IMG/VR virus record: IMGVR_UViG_3300021437_000071 | Coordinates: 1-27,534 of that record | Strand: one strand, 5' to 3' | DNA: 27,534 nucleotides | Source of the DNA: a virus | Part shown: positions 12,771 to 21,051 of the stretch, in pieces | Position numbering within the stretch: the stretch's first letter is position 1 | How the letters are laid out: the number at the start of each line of letters is the position of its first letter | The notes under the pieces: generated by a model | Seen by the model: only the letters and a program-made list of their open reading frames with translations | Told to the model about the DNA's origin: nothing | Database searches by the model: none | Translations under genes and position numbers: made by a program

Positions 12771-13654
12771 GCCTTGCCGCCGTTCCGCCGCGGCGCCGTG
12801 GCCGAGGCCTGAATCGAGACCTTGAGCCCCGGGACGCTGGCCTGGTTCTTGGCCTCGCGTGCGTAGGCGCCCAGGGCTTTGGTGTTGAGGGTCAGGAGGT
12901 CGTTCGGCGCGACCGCATCCACGCCCAGGGCCTGGACCAGCACCTGGAGCACGGCGTTCGCCTGGTCGGCCGGGAGAGCGGGCTCCATGCCCTGGAGCGC
13001 GGTCACCAGCTCGCCCAGCGCGACCGCACGGCGGAGCTTGGTCTCGTCCTGGACCTCGTAGACCCAGACCTCGCGCACGCCCATACCGACCGGCAAGGCC
13101 ACGTTCTCGCGCCCGTGTGCGAGCACCAGTGTGTGCTCGTCCACGCTCCCGCCGGCGGCCTCGACCGCGAGCCGCGCGGCGTCCTGAGCCGCCACGTCCG
13201 CGCGCATCTTGGCGTTGATGCGATCGCGGAGGAGCGCCTCGGCCTCGGCGTAGATCTTGTCGACCGGCTGGTAGAGCAGCTTTTGCTGTTCCATGGCGGT
13301 CTTGAGCGGCTCCAGGGCCGCGTTCATGCGCGCTTTTATCGAGCGCCGCGCCTCCAGCACGCCGTCCAGGAACTTGCCGGCCGTGTCCATGGCCGCCTGG
13401 GTCGTGATCTCCATTTCGCGGATCAGCGAGAGCGCGTTCTCGGCCGAGGACTTCTCCTCGGCCAGCGCCTCGCGCGTCCCGTAGGTGACCAGGTTATTCC
13501 CGGTCAGCGGCGTGCCGCCCTCCGCGAACGCGGGCGAGCCCGCGGCCCGCCACTCGGCCAGGTCCTTTTCGCACAGCCCGTTTTCGACGGCCGGCCGGCT
13601 ACAGCGGCGGCGCTTGCAAACGCCGGGCTTCGGCGTGTGTGTGATGTTGAACAC
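12767..13654 (-). CDS. Coiled-coil phage protein with N-terminal Cys motif
   Basis: A 295-residue protein. The N-terminus holds a Cys cluster (GVCKRRRCSRPAVENGLCEK) that could bind zinc. Residues about 70-165 form a long helix or coiled coil (SIKARMNAALEPLKTAMEQQ). The C-terminal half has a VWVYEVQDETKLRRA segment and ends AREAKNQASVPGLKVSIQ. This layout, with W-x-V-x-D followed by a terminal IPGV/VPGL motif, recalls uncharacterised proteins encoded in phage recombination modules. Function unknown. GTG at 13654 has a strong site, GGAGGG, upstream. It is the first gene after a promoter-like gap and heads the HD/diphosphohydrolase cluster. Confidence 0.65.
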   Translation of the reverse strand: MFNITHTPKPGVCKRRRCSRPAVENGLCEKDLAEWRAAGSPAFAEGGTPLTGNNLVTYGTREALAEEKSSAENALSLIREMEITTQAAMDTAGKFLDGVLEARRSIKARMNAALEPLKTAMEQQKLLYQPVDKIYAEAEALLRDRINAKMRADVAAQDAARLAVEAAGGSVDEHTLVLAHGRENVALPVGMGVREVWVYEVQDETKLRRAVALGELVTALQGMEPALPADQANAVLQVLVQALGVDAVAPNDLLTLNTKALGAYAREAKNQASVPGLKVSIQASATAPRRNGGKA

Positions 13655-13692
13655 TAACTGACCCTCCTCGAAAAACTAAAAACCCTGTATCT

Positions 13693-13720
13693 AGTATGCT
13701 GTTTTTGCCGCCCCTGGCAA
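13693..13720 (-). promoter_or_regulatory. Probable leftward sigma70-like promoter
   Basis: On the reverse strand TTGCCA (13715-13720, five of six matches to -35) is 16 bases from CATACT (13693-13698, four of six matches to -10). It lies in an AT-rich gap just past the resolvase stop. Transcription would start near 13686, about 30 bases before the coiled-coil gene's GTG, with a GGAGGG binding site between. It would drive the nucleotide-enzyme, SPFH, cupin and int operon. Confidence 0.5.
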
Positions 13721-13725
13721 GCGCC

Positions 13726-14160
13726 CTACAGCCGCCCGAGGTAGCGCAGGACGATCCCGCACGCGTCAACCACGTGACCGCGCTCGGTCTTTCGCACCGG
13801 CAAAATCGAAAGCTCCGCGCAGGTCATGCGCGAGAGAATGCGCGCCTGGTGGATCGGCTTGGGGACCTGGCCTTTCCACTCGCGCGGCTCCCACAGGAGC
13901 GTCCGGGGCGCGCTCACGTAGGCCTTGACCTCGCCCGCCGAGAGCGTGAGGTCGGTCACGTCGCGGCGGCGGGCCTTGCTCGCGGCGTACTGCTGTGGTT
14001 TTTCGATTATGCACACATCGGGGGCGTGCGCGCGGAGCTGAGCGGCGTCCTCGATCCGCCCGAGGTAACCACACGCGATCAGTCGTGTGCCCTGGGCGAA
14101 CGCCCAGCCCAGGTACTTGACGCCCGGGTCGATCCCGAGGACGCGCGAGGACTCAACCAT
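13726..14160 (-). CDS. RuvC-like Holliday junction resolvase
   Basis: A 144-residue RuvC/RNase H-fold nuclease, slightly shorter than bacterial RuvC. Catalytic acids are visible: Asp11 (VLGIDPGVKYLGWA), Glu53 (VCIIEKPQQY) and Asp132 (GHVVDACGIVLRYL). The middle carries a SAGEVKAYV helix and a Lys-rich WKGQVPKPIHQ loop, as in RuvC. It should cut four-way junctions made during replication or before packaging. The ATG at 14160 overlaps the methyltransferase stop by 8 bases. An earlier in-frame start would lie deep in that gene and is less likely. Confidence 0.82.
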   Translation of the reverse strand: MVESSRVLGIDPGVKYLGWAFAQGTRLIACGYLGRIEDAAQLRAHAPDVCIIEKPQQYAASKARRRDVTDLTLSAGEVKAYVSAPRTLLWEPREWKGQVPKPIHQARILSRMTCAELSILPVRKTERGHVVDACGIVLRYLGRL

Positions 14161-14836
14161 GGACGCGGACCTCGGCGTCACCCAGGCCGGCCTCCTCACA
14201 CAGGAGCTTGAACATGTGCGCGCTGGGTCCCCAGTAGACCAGGACCAGCGGCGCCGGGAAGCTCTGATCGTAGCCCAGAAACGTGACCGGGTTCAGCCAG
14301 CACACGGCGTCGGCGCGGTCGAGGACGGCGGCGCGGAACCACGCCCGGTGCGTGCGCACCGGAACCAGGCCGGCGATCTCGTAACCGAGCCCGGCCTCCT
14401 CCACGGCCTTGGCCAGCCAGTCCTCCAGCGCGTTGTATGGCGGATTGAAGTAGGTCCCGTCGCACCAGGGCGAGGTCAGGCCTGGGCCCGTCCACTCCAG
14501 GATCGGCTGGCCGTTTTTCTTGCGCCGGCCGGTGTCGACCTGTTCGCCGTAGTAGGCGCGCTCGGGCGCCAGGATCGAGTCGGGTCCGGCGCACGGGTCG
14601 AGGCGGATAGCGCCCCAGAGCTTGACCAGGAGATCCCGGATCTCGGCGGGCGTGTAGACCTCCTGGGGCCGGTCGGTGTCCGGGCTCCCGATCGGGGTCT
14701 TGACCGTCGCCTGGACGCCCGAGACCTCCTCGGCCGGAAAGCTGGCGCGCTGGCGGTCGCTCGCGCCGTAGAACGCGCGGAGCGCCTTGGTCGAGGGGTC
14801 ATAGACCAGCGTCGGCTCGGACGCCGTCGCGGTCAA
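14153..14836 (-). CDS. Phage DNA N6-adenine methyltransferase (Dam family)
   Basis: A 227-residue protein of the phage-type N6-adenine methyltransferase family. It shows TPAEIRDLLVKLWGAIRLDP, with the DPCAG cofactor-site block at 80-84. The catalytic motif is NPPY at 131-134 (GTYFNPPYNALEDW). A family-typical LVPVRTHRAWF stretch and FPAPLVLVYWG complete it. It would methylate adenines in phage DNA, probably against host restriction. The chosen start is a rare TTG at 14836, which overlaps the cold-shock stop as TTGA, the same coupling as elsewhere. The frame is open further upstream, but a longer N-terminus would run through the cold-shock gene. Target site unknown. Confidence 0.82.
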   Translation of the reverse strand: MTATASEPTLVYDPSTKALRAFYGASDRQRASFPAEEVSGVQATVKTPIGSPDTDRPQEVYTPAEIRDLLVKLWGAIRLDPCAGPDSILAPERAYYGEQVDTGRRKKNGQPILEWTGPGLTSPWCDGTYFNPPYNALEDWLAKAVEEAGLGYEIAGLVPVRTHRAWFRAAVLDRADAVCWLNPVTFLGYDQSFPAPLVLVYWGPSAHMFKLLCEEAGLGDAEVRVHG

Positions 14837-15057
14837 GACACCACCTCCAGGTCCGAACAGTAGGGCCCGCGCGGCCCGACACAGGGCACGAACGATACGA
14901 GATCGCCAGCGTCCACGGCTCGGTAGTCCTCCATACGGATCTGGGTGTAGTGAATGAAGTGCTGGACCTCGTTGTACAGCACGAACCCGTAGCCCTTGGG
15001 TGCGTCGAACCACAGCACAGTCCCCTTGACTCGGTCGCCTAACACTTGCTCTGACAC
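14833..15057 (-). CDS. Cold-shock (CspA-like) nucleic-acid-binding protein
   Basis: A 74-residue single cold-shock domain. RNP1 is KGYGFVLY after the KGTVLWFDAP strand, and RNP2 is HFIHYTQI. The C-terminal strands (LVSFVPCVGPRGPYCSDLEV) close the OB barrel. It binds single-stranded RNA or DNA and may act as an RNA chaperone or antiterminator. GTG at 15057 has the binding site AGGTGG six bases upstream. It is the first gene of a leftward unit with the methyltransferase and the RuvC-like gene. Confidence 0.88.
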   Translation of the reverse strand: MSEQVLGDRVKGTVLWFDAPKGYGFVLYNEVQHFIHYTQIRMEDYRAVDAGDLVSFVPCVGPRGPYCSDLEVVS

Positions 15058-15129
15058 TTCGGACCACCTATTTATGAAATATGACTGTTCGAGACTTCTC
15101 GTCCAGCCGAAAACCTGAAACGGTCGGAT
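15058..15129 (-). promoter_or_regulatory. AT-rich leader of the cold-shock operon
   Basis: A 72-base gap upstream of the cold-shock gene. It contains an AT-rich stretch (CATATTTCATAAATAGG on the reverse strand) with CATATT and CATAAA as possible -10 elements. An interrupted palindrome CGAGA-AG-TCTCG lies just upstream. No convincing -35 is seen. A promoter with an operator is likely but not located precisely. Confidence 0.35.
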
Positions 15130-16176
15130 CTAGAGTGATACCTCGTAGCGCGCGACCTTACCCTTGGCGCGATCGAGCACATCCACGATCGCGCGCTGGC
15201 GCGAGCGGTAGCCCTGGCCCGCGTGCCACGCATCCTGGGGCGCGAGCGTGCCGAAAGTCTCGACCACGCAGCCCGGGTGCTCCTTCACGCTCTCATGATG
15301 GACGTGGCCGCAGTACCAGCGCCGGTGACGGGTCTTGGCCCACAGCTGCGGGCGGTCGGTCGCCATGAGGAGCGGGAGGTCCTTGGCCTTGGTCTTGTCG
15401 CCGTGGTGGAACCCGAGGAGGTTCGATTCCCAGCGCACATACAGGTGCGCTGCGGTGTTCTCTTTCACCACCACGCGCGGATCGTTCCGGTAGTGAGCGG
15501 CCAGGACCTCGCGCACGGCCACGGCACTGGTCGTGTCATGGTTCCCGGGAGGCATGACCAGCGTCACGCGCTGGTGGTGACCGAGGAGCTGGTCCACGCC
15601 GCTGATCAGCATGGCCACGGCCGCGCGCAGCATCTTGGGATAGCGCACATCCACGTCCACGCGCGTCCCGGCGGTCGTGGTGTTGCCGTAGCCGTCGCCG
15701 TGCATGTTGTCACCCAGCGGCGCGAACACGGCGTGGTCGCTCGCGGGTGCGTGCGAGATCAGCTCCGACATGGCCGAGGCGTGCGCCTGTGTCGCCAGCT
15801 TCAGGTCCCAGTTCTTGCCGGTCTCCCGGTGCCAGGCGAGCATACCCATGTGCGGGTCGCCCAGCGGATAGACCGCGAGGACCTGGTCCGAGGTCGCGAC
15901 CGGTGCGCGTCTGGCGCGGCGCGCGGGCGCACTCACCAGCTTGAGCGCGTCGTGGTAGACGCTGCGCAGCTCATCGGGCGTGACCTGGCGCCGCTGGGTC
16001 TTGACCCACTTCCCCTTGACGTTCCCGGCGCCGTCCAGGAGCGTGGACACGCCGCGCAGCATGTAATGCTGGGGCGCTCCCTGTTCGTGTAGCTCCGGGT
16101 TCGAGGTCGGGTCCGCGCTCGGGTTCTTGCGGGCGCCGCGGCGCTTGATCGGTCCGTTGTCGAGTTGATTTATCAT
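15130..16176 (-). CDS. Calcineurin-like metallophosphoesterase
   Basis: A 348-residue phosphoesterase. All signature blocks of the two-metal calcineurin/Mre11 superfamily appear in order: GDPHMG, GDNMHGDG, PPGNHD, FHHGD and CGHVHHE. An N-terminal ~95-residue extension is basic and probably disordered (KRRGARKNPSADP). The phage homologues I can recall are uncharacterised. Possible roles are DNA end processing (Mre11/SbcD-like) or nucleotide turnover. ATG at 16176 begins two bases after the polymerase stop, and the genes are probably cotranscribed. Confidence 0.85.
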   Translation of the reverse strand: MINQLDNGPIKRRGARKNPSADPTSNPELHEQGAPQHYMLRGVSTLLDGAGNVKGKWVKTQRRQVTPDELRSVYHDALKLVSAPARRARRAPVATSDQVLAVYPLGDPHMGMLAWHRETGKNWDLKLATQAHASAMSELISHAPASDHAVFAPLGDNMHGDGYGNTTTAGTRVDVDVRYPKMLRAAVAMLISGVDQLLGHHQRVTLVMPPGNHDTTSAVAVREVLAAHYRNDPRVVVKENTAAHLYVRWESNLLGFHHGDKTKAKDLPLLMATDRPQLWAKTRHRRWYCGHVHHESVKEHPGCVVETFGTLAPQDAWHAGQGYRSRQRAIVDVLDRAKGKVARYEVSL

Positions 16177-16177
16177 T

Positions 16178-18415
16178 TTATGCGGCTCGGTCGGTATCAG
16201 CGGGGAGATCCCAAGGTAGCAGGTTTCCGGCGGAGTCGTAGATCGGGGCGGCGTCCTTGCTCCAGCACAGCATGACTGTGGGTTCCATTTTCTCGGCCTT
16301 GATCGGGACCTGGTCGACCCACTGATTGTAGGTGTGGAGCGCGAGGTCGCTCATACGCTTTGCAGCGTCGCTGCAGCGATCGAGCGGCCCCTCCATGATC
16401 AGCTCATCGTGCACGTAGTTGACCAGGTGAAAGCCGTAGAGAGGACTGCGGGGCTGGAAGGTCTCGCGCGTGACCACGCGGACGACGTCCAGCATGGCGT
16501 CGGCCATGCGGCCTTGAAAGTAGCCGTTGCACTTGGCGGTGTAGGTCGCTCCGCCGCGCCAGCGCTCGGACTTGAACTGGCGGATCGCGCCGCCGTGCTG
16601 GTGCTCGGACGAGGAGATCCAATCGAAATAGAGCTGGTTCTCGTCGTAGTGCTCCAGCCACTCGCCGCGGAGGACACCGGCCTCCTCCAGGGTAAAGATC
16701 GTGTCCCACTGGGCGCGCGAGTAGAGGACGAATTTCTCGTTCCCCATGCCGCCCGGGAACCCGTATAGCGCGGGCTTGGACCGGCCACGGGCGTCCTTGA
16801 AGCGCGCCTCTTTCTTGTGCGCGAGCGCGTACTCGTAGGTGACGCCCAGCTTTTTGATCCCGAACGCGAGGAGCGGGTCAATACCAGCGTTCAACTCCTG
16901 AGCTAGACGCGAATACTTGAACAACTCCACACAGTTCTGGGCGTGAGCGTGCAGTTCCGCGCCAGGCATGTCGACCTGGATAAACCCGTTCCCGTCACGC
17001 GGTATGCAGCACTCGCGCACGCCCGCGGCCTTGGCGAAGTTCTGGAGCTGCTTGCCGCGCAGCGGGCTCTTTTTGCCTGGCTTGAAGCTGGAGGTCCGGC
17101 CCGTCGCCTTGAGCGCGTCGAACCCGGCCTGGAGCGGGAGCACGAACCCCTCGGCCAGGTCCTCCACGCCCGTGAGGAGGTTGCCGGCGGAGCCGTAGTC
17201 GCACAGGAGGATCAGGGACTGGTCGCCCGAGAGAACGGCCGCGTCCGCGTCACAGCACGTGTATTTGACCTGCTCCTCGTCGGTCAGGTACTGGCGGAGG
17301 TCGCCCGCGCGGCGCCCGGACTTGCCCTGTTCCTTGGCTCGCTCGCGGGCCTTTTCCTCGCCGGTCTTGGTGAGCTTGCGCGCGGCCGGCCGGCCGGCCG
17401 TGGCCTGGAGCATGCGCGCGAGGCGCGGCGCGCGCGGCGCGCTCGGGTCGGGGTCGGTGTACTGGCGGACCTCCTCGGGCGTGAGCGAGGACAGCAGGCC
17501 GGCGTCCGAGATCAAGTCCACGCGTTGCTTCTCGGCCGGGTCCTTGGGCTTGAGCTTGAGCCCGCGCCGAGAGAGCGCGAGCGAGCGTCCGCGGTCGGTC
17601 AGGATTCGCACCAGCCCGGCCGCCTGGAGGTCGCGGCGCCAGGTCTCGATCTGGGCCTTGGTCTCGCGCATGAGCCGCTCCACGCGCCCCCGGTGCGTCC
17701 GCAAGCCCCAGCACGTGGCCAGGTGTAGATCGAGCGCGGACTCGGTCCGGCGCGCGCACTCGCCCACGCCGCCGCCGGCGTAGAGGATCGAGGACCCGTG
17801 CGCGCGGGCCCAGGCCTGGTCGCAAAACTCCTGACCGAGCCACACCTGGACGGCGCCCTCGGGATCGTGCTGCGCATAGGCCACGGCCTCGGGCGGCCAG
17901 GCGGCCACGGGAACGTCCGCCAGCTCCGCGTATCGCTTACGCCACGGGTCGGCGCCGTCCTTGGTCACGCCGTAACCGGCGGCGACCGCCTGTAGGCTGT
18001 AGTCCTCGTCGGTCCAGCCGTCCTCTTGCAGCGCGCCGCGCGCGTTGTCCAGGAGCTTCTGACGCATGACCGTGCAGTGGATCTCGCCGCGCGCCAGCTT
18101 GGCCAGGATACGCAGCGCCAGGTCCGGCCACTCCACGATCAGCGCCGCCAGGTCGTGCGCTGCGTTGTGGAGGACGAGTATCACATCGGAATCTAACCAT
18201 TTTTCAAAAATGGCCCGAGCGGTCTCGCGGTCCGGCGAGAGCCGCAAGTGGAGCACGCGTCCGCGCGCGGCCGTGCGCGCGGCGTCGGCCGGGACCTGGA
18301 GCGGGACCTCGATCGGGTCGGCGTGCTGGAGGCACACCAGCGGCGGCGCGACCAGAGCGCGATCGATGCACCAGCCTTCCGTGTCCAGGCCGACTATGTG
18401 GCGCGTGCCCGACAT
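16178..18415 (-). CDS. Family A DNA polymerase with proofreading exonuclease
   Basis: A 745-residue replicative polymerase. The 3'-5' exonuclease domain has ExoI GLDTEG (Asp11, Glu13), ExoII LHNAAHD (Asn84, Asp88) and ExoIII YAQHD (Tyr180, Asp184), so proofreading should be active. Polymerase motif A is VDMPGAEL (Asp482), motif B is RGRSKPALYGFPGG (Arg543, Lys547) and motif C is VHDE (His669-Glu671). Motif B has GFPGG where bacterial Pol I has a Tyr-Gly pair, as in a phage branch of family A. A ~300-residue segment between the domains includes charged, possibly disordered sequence. No 5'-nuclease domain. ATG at 18415, three bases after the upstream gene. Confidence 0.93.
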   Translation of the reverse strand: MSGTRHIVGLDTEGWCIDRALVAPPLVCLQHADPIEVPLQVPADAARTAARGRVLHLRLSPDRETARAIFEKWLDSDVILVLHNAAHDLAALIVEWPDLALRILAKLARGEIHCTVMRQKLLDNARGALQEDGWTDEDYSLQAVAAGYGVTKDGADPWRKRYAELADVPVAAWPPEAVAYAQHDPEGAVQVWLGQEFCDQAWARAHGSSILYAGGGVGECARRTESALDLHLATCWGLRTHRGRVERLMRETKAQIETWRRDLQAAGLVRILTDRGRSLALSRRGLKLKPKDPAEKQRVDLISDAGLLSSLTPEEVRQYTDPDPSAPRAPRLARMLQATAGRPAARKLTKTGEEKARERAKEQGKSGRRAGDLRQYLTDEEQVKYTCCDADAAVLSGDQSLILLCDYGSAGNLLTGVEDLAEGFVLPLQAGFDALKATGRTSSFKPGKKSPLRGKQLQNFAKAAGVRECCIPRDGNGFIQVDMPGAELHAHAQNCVELFKYSRLAQELNAGIDPLLAFGIKKLGVTYEYALAHKKEARFKDARGRSKPALYGFPGGMGNEKFVLYSRAQWDTIFTLEEAGVLRGEWLEHYDENQLYFDWISSSEHQHGGAIRQFKSERWRGGATYTAKCNGYFQGRMADAMLDVVRVVTRETFQPRSPLYGFHLVNYVHDELIMEGPLDRCSDAAKRMSDLALHTYNQWVDQVPIKAEKMEPTVMLCWSKDAAPIYDSAGNLLPWDLPADTDRAA

Positions 18416-18418
18416 GGT

Positions 18419-18931
18419 TCAGCTCGCCGCCTGGAGCTGGGCCACGATCGCCGCGAGCGTGCGCTGGTTGTCGGGGTGCGAGCGGTAGCTGTGCTTGATG
18501 AACTTGAAGCGCTTCGCATCCTTGTCCTTGGGATTGGTCTCGCTGGTCTGGGCGGTGTCGCAGTAAAGCGCGCCCTTGAGGAGCCCGTGCGAGACGACCA
18601 TGGTCGCGAGCCCGACCCAGTCTTGCTGACTCTCGGGATCGAGCCCGAGCGCGGCCGCCAAGAACCCCTTGAGGTTGCCCATGGCGATCTGTTTCTTGGT
18701 CTTGTTGTCGGAGCGGAGCCCGTTGATCGTGATCGAGGAGCGCGTCCCCTCCGCAAAGTCCTCGTTCGTGCTGGCGCGGATCATGTTCTCGACCACGAAC
18801 GAGAGACCGTTCTGGCCGTCCACGATCTTGACCTCGTCCACCTCCAGAACGAAGTCGCCGTCGGTGTGCTTCGGGAGCTGGTCGCTGACCGAGGCCTCAT
18901 CCAGTCCGCTGAAAAGTGCTGCGTAGTCCAT
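18419..18931 (-). CDS. Single-stranded DNA-binding-like protein (DUF669-like)
   Basis: A 170-residue protein that fits the OB-fold, SSB-like phage family DUF669. A beta-rich first half (GDFVLEVDEVKIVDGQNGLS) leads into NGLRSDNKTKKQIAMGNLKG. A helical FLAAALGLDPES follows, then a hydrophobic strand and FIKHSYRSH near the end. It probably coats single-stranded DNA at the phage fork. Its position directly upstream of the polymerase and downstream of a helicase supports this. ATG at 18931 has AAGGA seven bases upstream. The leader contains a hairpin. Confidence 0.65.
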   Translation of the reverse strand: MDYAALFSGLDEASVSDQLPKHTDGDFVLEVDEVKIVDGQNGLSFVVENMIRASTNEDFAEGTRSSITINGLRSDNKTKKQIAMGNLKGFLAAALGLDPESQQDWVGLATMVVSHGLLKGALYCDTAQTSETNPKDKDAKRFKFIKHSYRSHPDNQRTLAAIVAQLQAAS

Positions 18932-18958
18932 GTGCTTGTCCTTGTTCTTGTTCCTAAC

Positions 18959-18979
18959 GGGACCTGACTATCAGGGCCC
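18959..18979. promoter_or_regulatory. Imperfect 9-bp hairpin in the leader of the SSB-like gene
   Basis: GGGACCTGA (18959-18967) and TCAGGGCCC (18971-18979) pair with one mismatch around a CTA loop. It lies between the helicase stop and the SSB-like gene. No U-tract follows on the reverse strand, so it may be an RNA-processing or attenuation hairpin rather than a full terminator. Confidence 0.4.
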
Positions 18980-18988
18980 GAGAGCTTG

Positions 18989-20809
18989 TTAGAGGAGCTG
19001 ACCCGAGCGGATCGCCTCGTCCAGGTTCGGGAGGCTCTTATCGGCGTACACCAGCTTTTGCGGCATCTTGGTTGTGTGCTGGGTGTATTCCGCGTCGCGG
19101 ATCGCTTGCTGTAGCGCGAGGTACTGTTCGCGGATCATGAGAGGGATCTCACACGTGACCTCGTCCGCCTCCTGGCCGTCGCGGTGTGTGCGCCCCAGGA
19201 GCTGCTCCCACCAGGAGCCGACGGTCGGAGGTACAAGCACCAGGTTCGCATTGAACCGCTGGAGGTTCCGACCCTCGCGACAGCTATGCACTGAGACTAT
19301 AGCAGAGGTCTTGCATAAATCCACCAGCTCGCCTTTATCATTTTCGGCCTTGGCGTGGTAGTAAGGGACCCCACTCATCTCCTGTAAGCGCCGGCCTGTG
19401 TACCTGTGAGACACCCACACCAGGCCCTCGCCCTTGTGATGCTTCAACCACTCGCACGCATACTCCAGGGTCGTGTCGTCGATCGAGACCGCGACGGTAT
19501 TGGGCTCGAACGTGGGCTTGATGTCCAGCCACTCCTGATAGGCGCCGCCGTCGTCCACGTGGCCCGAGCGGATAGCCTGGACCACGTGCATGGGTGTGAA
19601 CAGGTTCTTGTGGTCGGCCAGGGCCTCGCGACACACCTTGGCCCAGGCCTTGCGCTTCTCCAGCCACGGGCGTGGCGGGCGCGGGTCCCACACGTGACAG
19701 AACCCGCCGCCGGCCATTTCGTTGGCGTGCTGCCACAGCTCGATCGTGGACTCGAACGGCCACTCGTCGATCGGCGAGCACCAGGTCTCGCGCATGGTCT
19801 GGAGCGCCTCGCGGATCTTGGGCGGAGCGTCCACGTGGACGGCGGTCAGCGTGAGCCCGACCTTGGGTATGTCCTCCTTGGTCGTGATCACGCCGTAGGA
19901 GTGGACCAGGCGGAGCCCGTAGGCGACGCGTGCGCGCTCCAGGGCGTCCTTGCCGGCGAGCTGGCTCTCCAGCTGCATCGCGCCTGTGATCAGGGTCTCC
20001 AGCGGTCCTGGGTCGGCGCGCTGGTCCGGGTCCACTTTCTCGTCGATTGCGAGGCCCCAGATCATGGCCTCGAAGGCGTCGCGAGGCACCGGCGAGTGCT
20101 CGCCCAGGCACCACACCAGGATGTGGCGATAGTCGCGAATCCCGCGGGCTGTGATGGACCCCGACATGGCCACGAACGGGACGTGAGCCTCGCCCTTGTC
20201 GGGCGTGTGGCGGCGCATGAACGCGCGCATAGCCTTGGTGCACCCGGCCGAGGTGGACTTGAGCTTGTGACACTCGTCCGCGATGATACAGTCCGGCGGG
20301 AGCCCGTCACAGCACGTGTCCAGCCAGCCAGGCTTGGCGCGCGAGAGTTGCTCGTAGCTGAAAATCCGAATGTTGAGGGCCACTTGCCAGTGATAGGCCA
20401 GCTTGCGCGCCTCGATCTTGGTCTTCTCGCGGAGCGCCGCTGGCACGAACAGGACCGGGCGGGTCGCGTCCAGGATGAGCGGGTGCGCAGCGAGGAGCGA
20501 GATCAGCGTCTTGCCGCCGCCGACGCGGATCGGCAAAAAGCCGCCGCGGAGGTTGTGGATCTCGCGGAGCGCCGCGGCCTGGACCGGGCGGAGGAGCTGC
20601 TGACCGATCTCGGTGCGTAGCGCGGCGCTGACCGCCTCGATCCCGGCCTCCAGGTCGGGCGCGGCCATCCAGTCCCGGACCGGGAGCTTCTGAATGCGCA
20701 GAAACTCGGGCGTCACGCGGACCTTCCGGTCCTCGCTGGTGCGCGGGATGCGCGGGCCCTTGGGCTCGCCGAACTTCTCTACCAGGGCGGAGTATAAATC
20801 TTTACTCAT
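18989..20809 (-). CDS. SNF2-like SF2 helicase/ATPase
   Basis: A 606-residue superfamily 2 helicase. Motif I is VGGGKT (97-101), motif II is ADECHK (DECH at 178-181), motif III is MSGSI, and motif VI is LLGRTHRDGQ near residue 545, the SNF2/RapA form. A Q-motif-like RPVQAAALREI precedes the Walker A. Such phage proteins are DNA translocases linked to replication or recombination. It lies in the operon before the SSB-like and polymerase genes. ATG at 20809 has AAAGG six bases upstream. Confidence 0.88.
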   Translation of the reverse strand: MSKDLYSALVEKFGEPKGPRIPRTSEDRKVRVTPEFLRIQKLPVRDWMAAPDLEAGIEAVSAALRTEIGQQLLRPVQAAALREIHNLRGGFLPIRVGGGKTLISLLAAHPLILDATRPVLFVPAALREKTKIEARKLAYHWQVALNIRIFSYEQLSRAKPGWLDTCCDGLPPDCIIADECHKLKSTSAGCTKAMRAFMRRHTPDKGEAHVPFVAMSGSITARGIRDYRHILVWCLGEHSPVPRDAFEAMIWGLAIDEKVDPDQRADPGPLETLITGAMQLESQLAGKDALERARVAYGLRLVHSYGVITTKEDIPKVGLTLTAVHVDAPPKIREALQTMRETWCSPIDEWPFESTIELWQHANEMAGGGFCHVWDPRPPRPWLEKRKAWAKVCREALADHKNLFTPMHVVQAIRSGHVDDGGAYQEWLDIKPTFEPNTVAVSIDDTTLEYACEWLKHHKGEGLVWVSHRYTGRRLQEMSGVPYYHAKAENDKGELVDLCKTSAIVSVHSCREGRNLQRFNANLVLVPPTVGSWWEQLLGRTHRDGQEADEVTCEIPLMIREQYLALQQAIRDAEYTQHTTKMPQKLVYADKSLPNLDEAIRSGQLL

Positions 20810-20818
20810 TTCGAGCCT

Positions 20819-21016
20819 TTACGTCATTCGGTCAGGCGCTCGGGTGAGGGCTGGTTGCGGACCTGTTACGCGTCTCACGGGCGTGTGCGCCCTGCTCCAG
20901 CCCTCGCCCGGGCGCCGGCCCGGGATCGTGTCAGAAAAGTGCCTGGTCCCGCCGCCGCCCGAGTGGGAGTTGGGTTCAGCTGTGGTGCTTATGCAGACCT
21001 CTCGGGCGGTCCCCAT
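20819..21016 (-). CDS. Doubtful small protein, 65 aa
   Basis: The gap between the helicase and the Cas4-like nuclease is about 240 bases, large for this packed operon. It holds one leftward reading frame with an ATG at 21016 and a TAA nine bases before the helicase ATG. The product (GTAREVCISTTAEP..., Gly/Arg/Pro-rich) matches nothing and has the composition of a chance frame in G/C-rich DNA. There is no convincing binding site. The stretch also has a CCCGGG-loop-CCCGGG inverted repeat near 20905-20925. It may be regulatory rather than coding. Confidence 0.3.
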   Translation of the reverse strand: MGTAREVCISTTAEPNSHSGGGGTRHFSDTIPGRRPGEGWSRAHTPVRRVTGPQPALTRAPDRMT

Positions 21017-21051
21017 TCCACAGCGTGCCGCCAGGCCGGCACCAGAGCATA

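Noticed and set aside
12879-13657. Rightward frames opposite the coiled-coil gene
   Set aside because: No motif, no ribosome binding site, and opposite a gene with a clear start and promoter.
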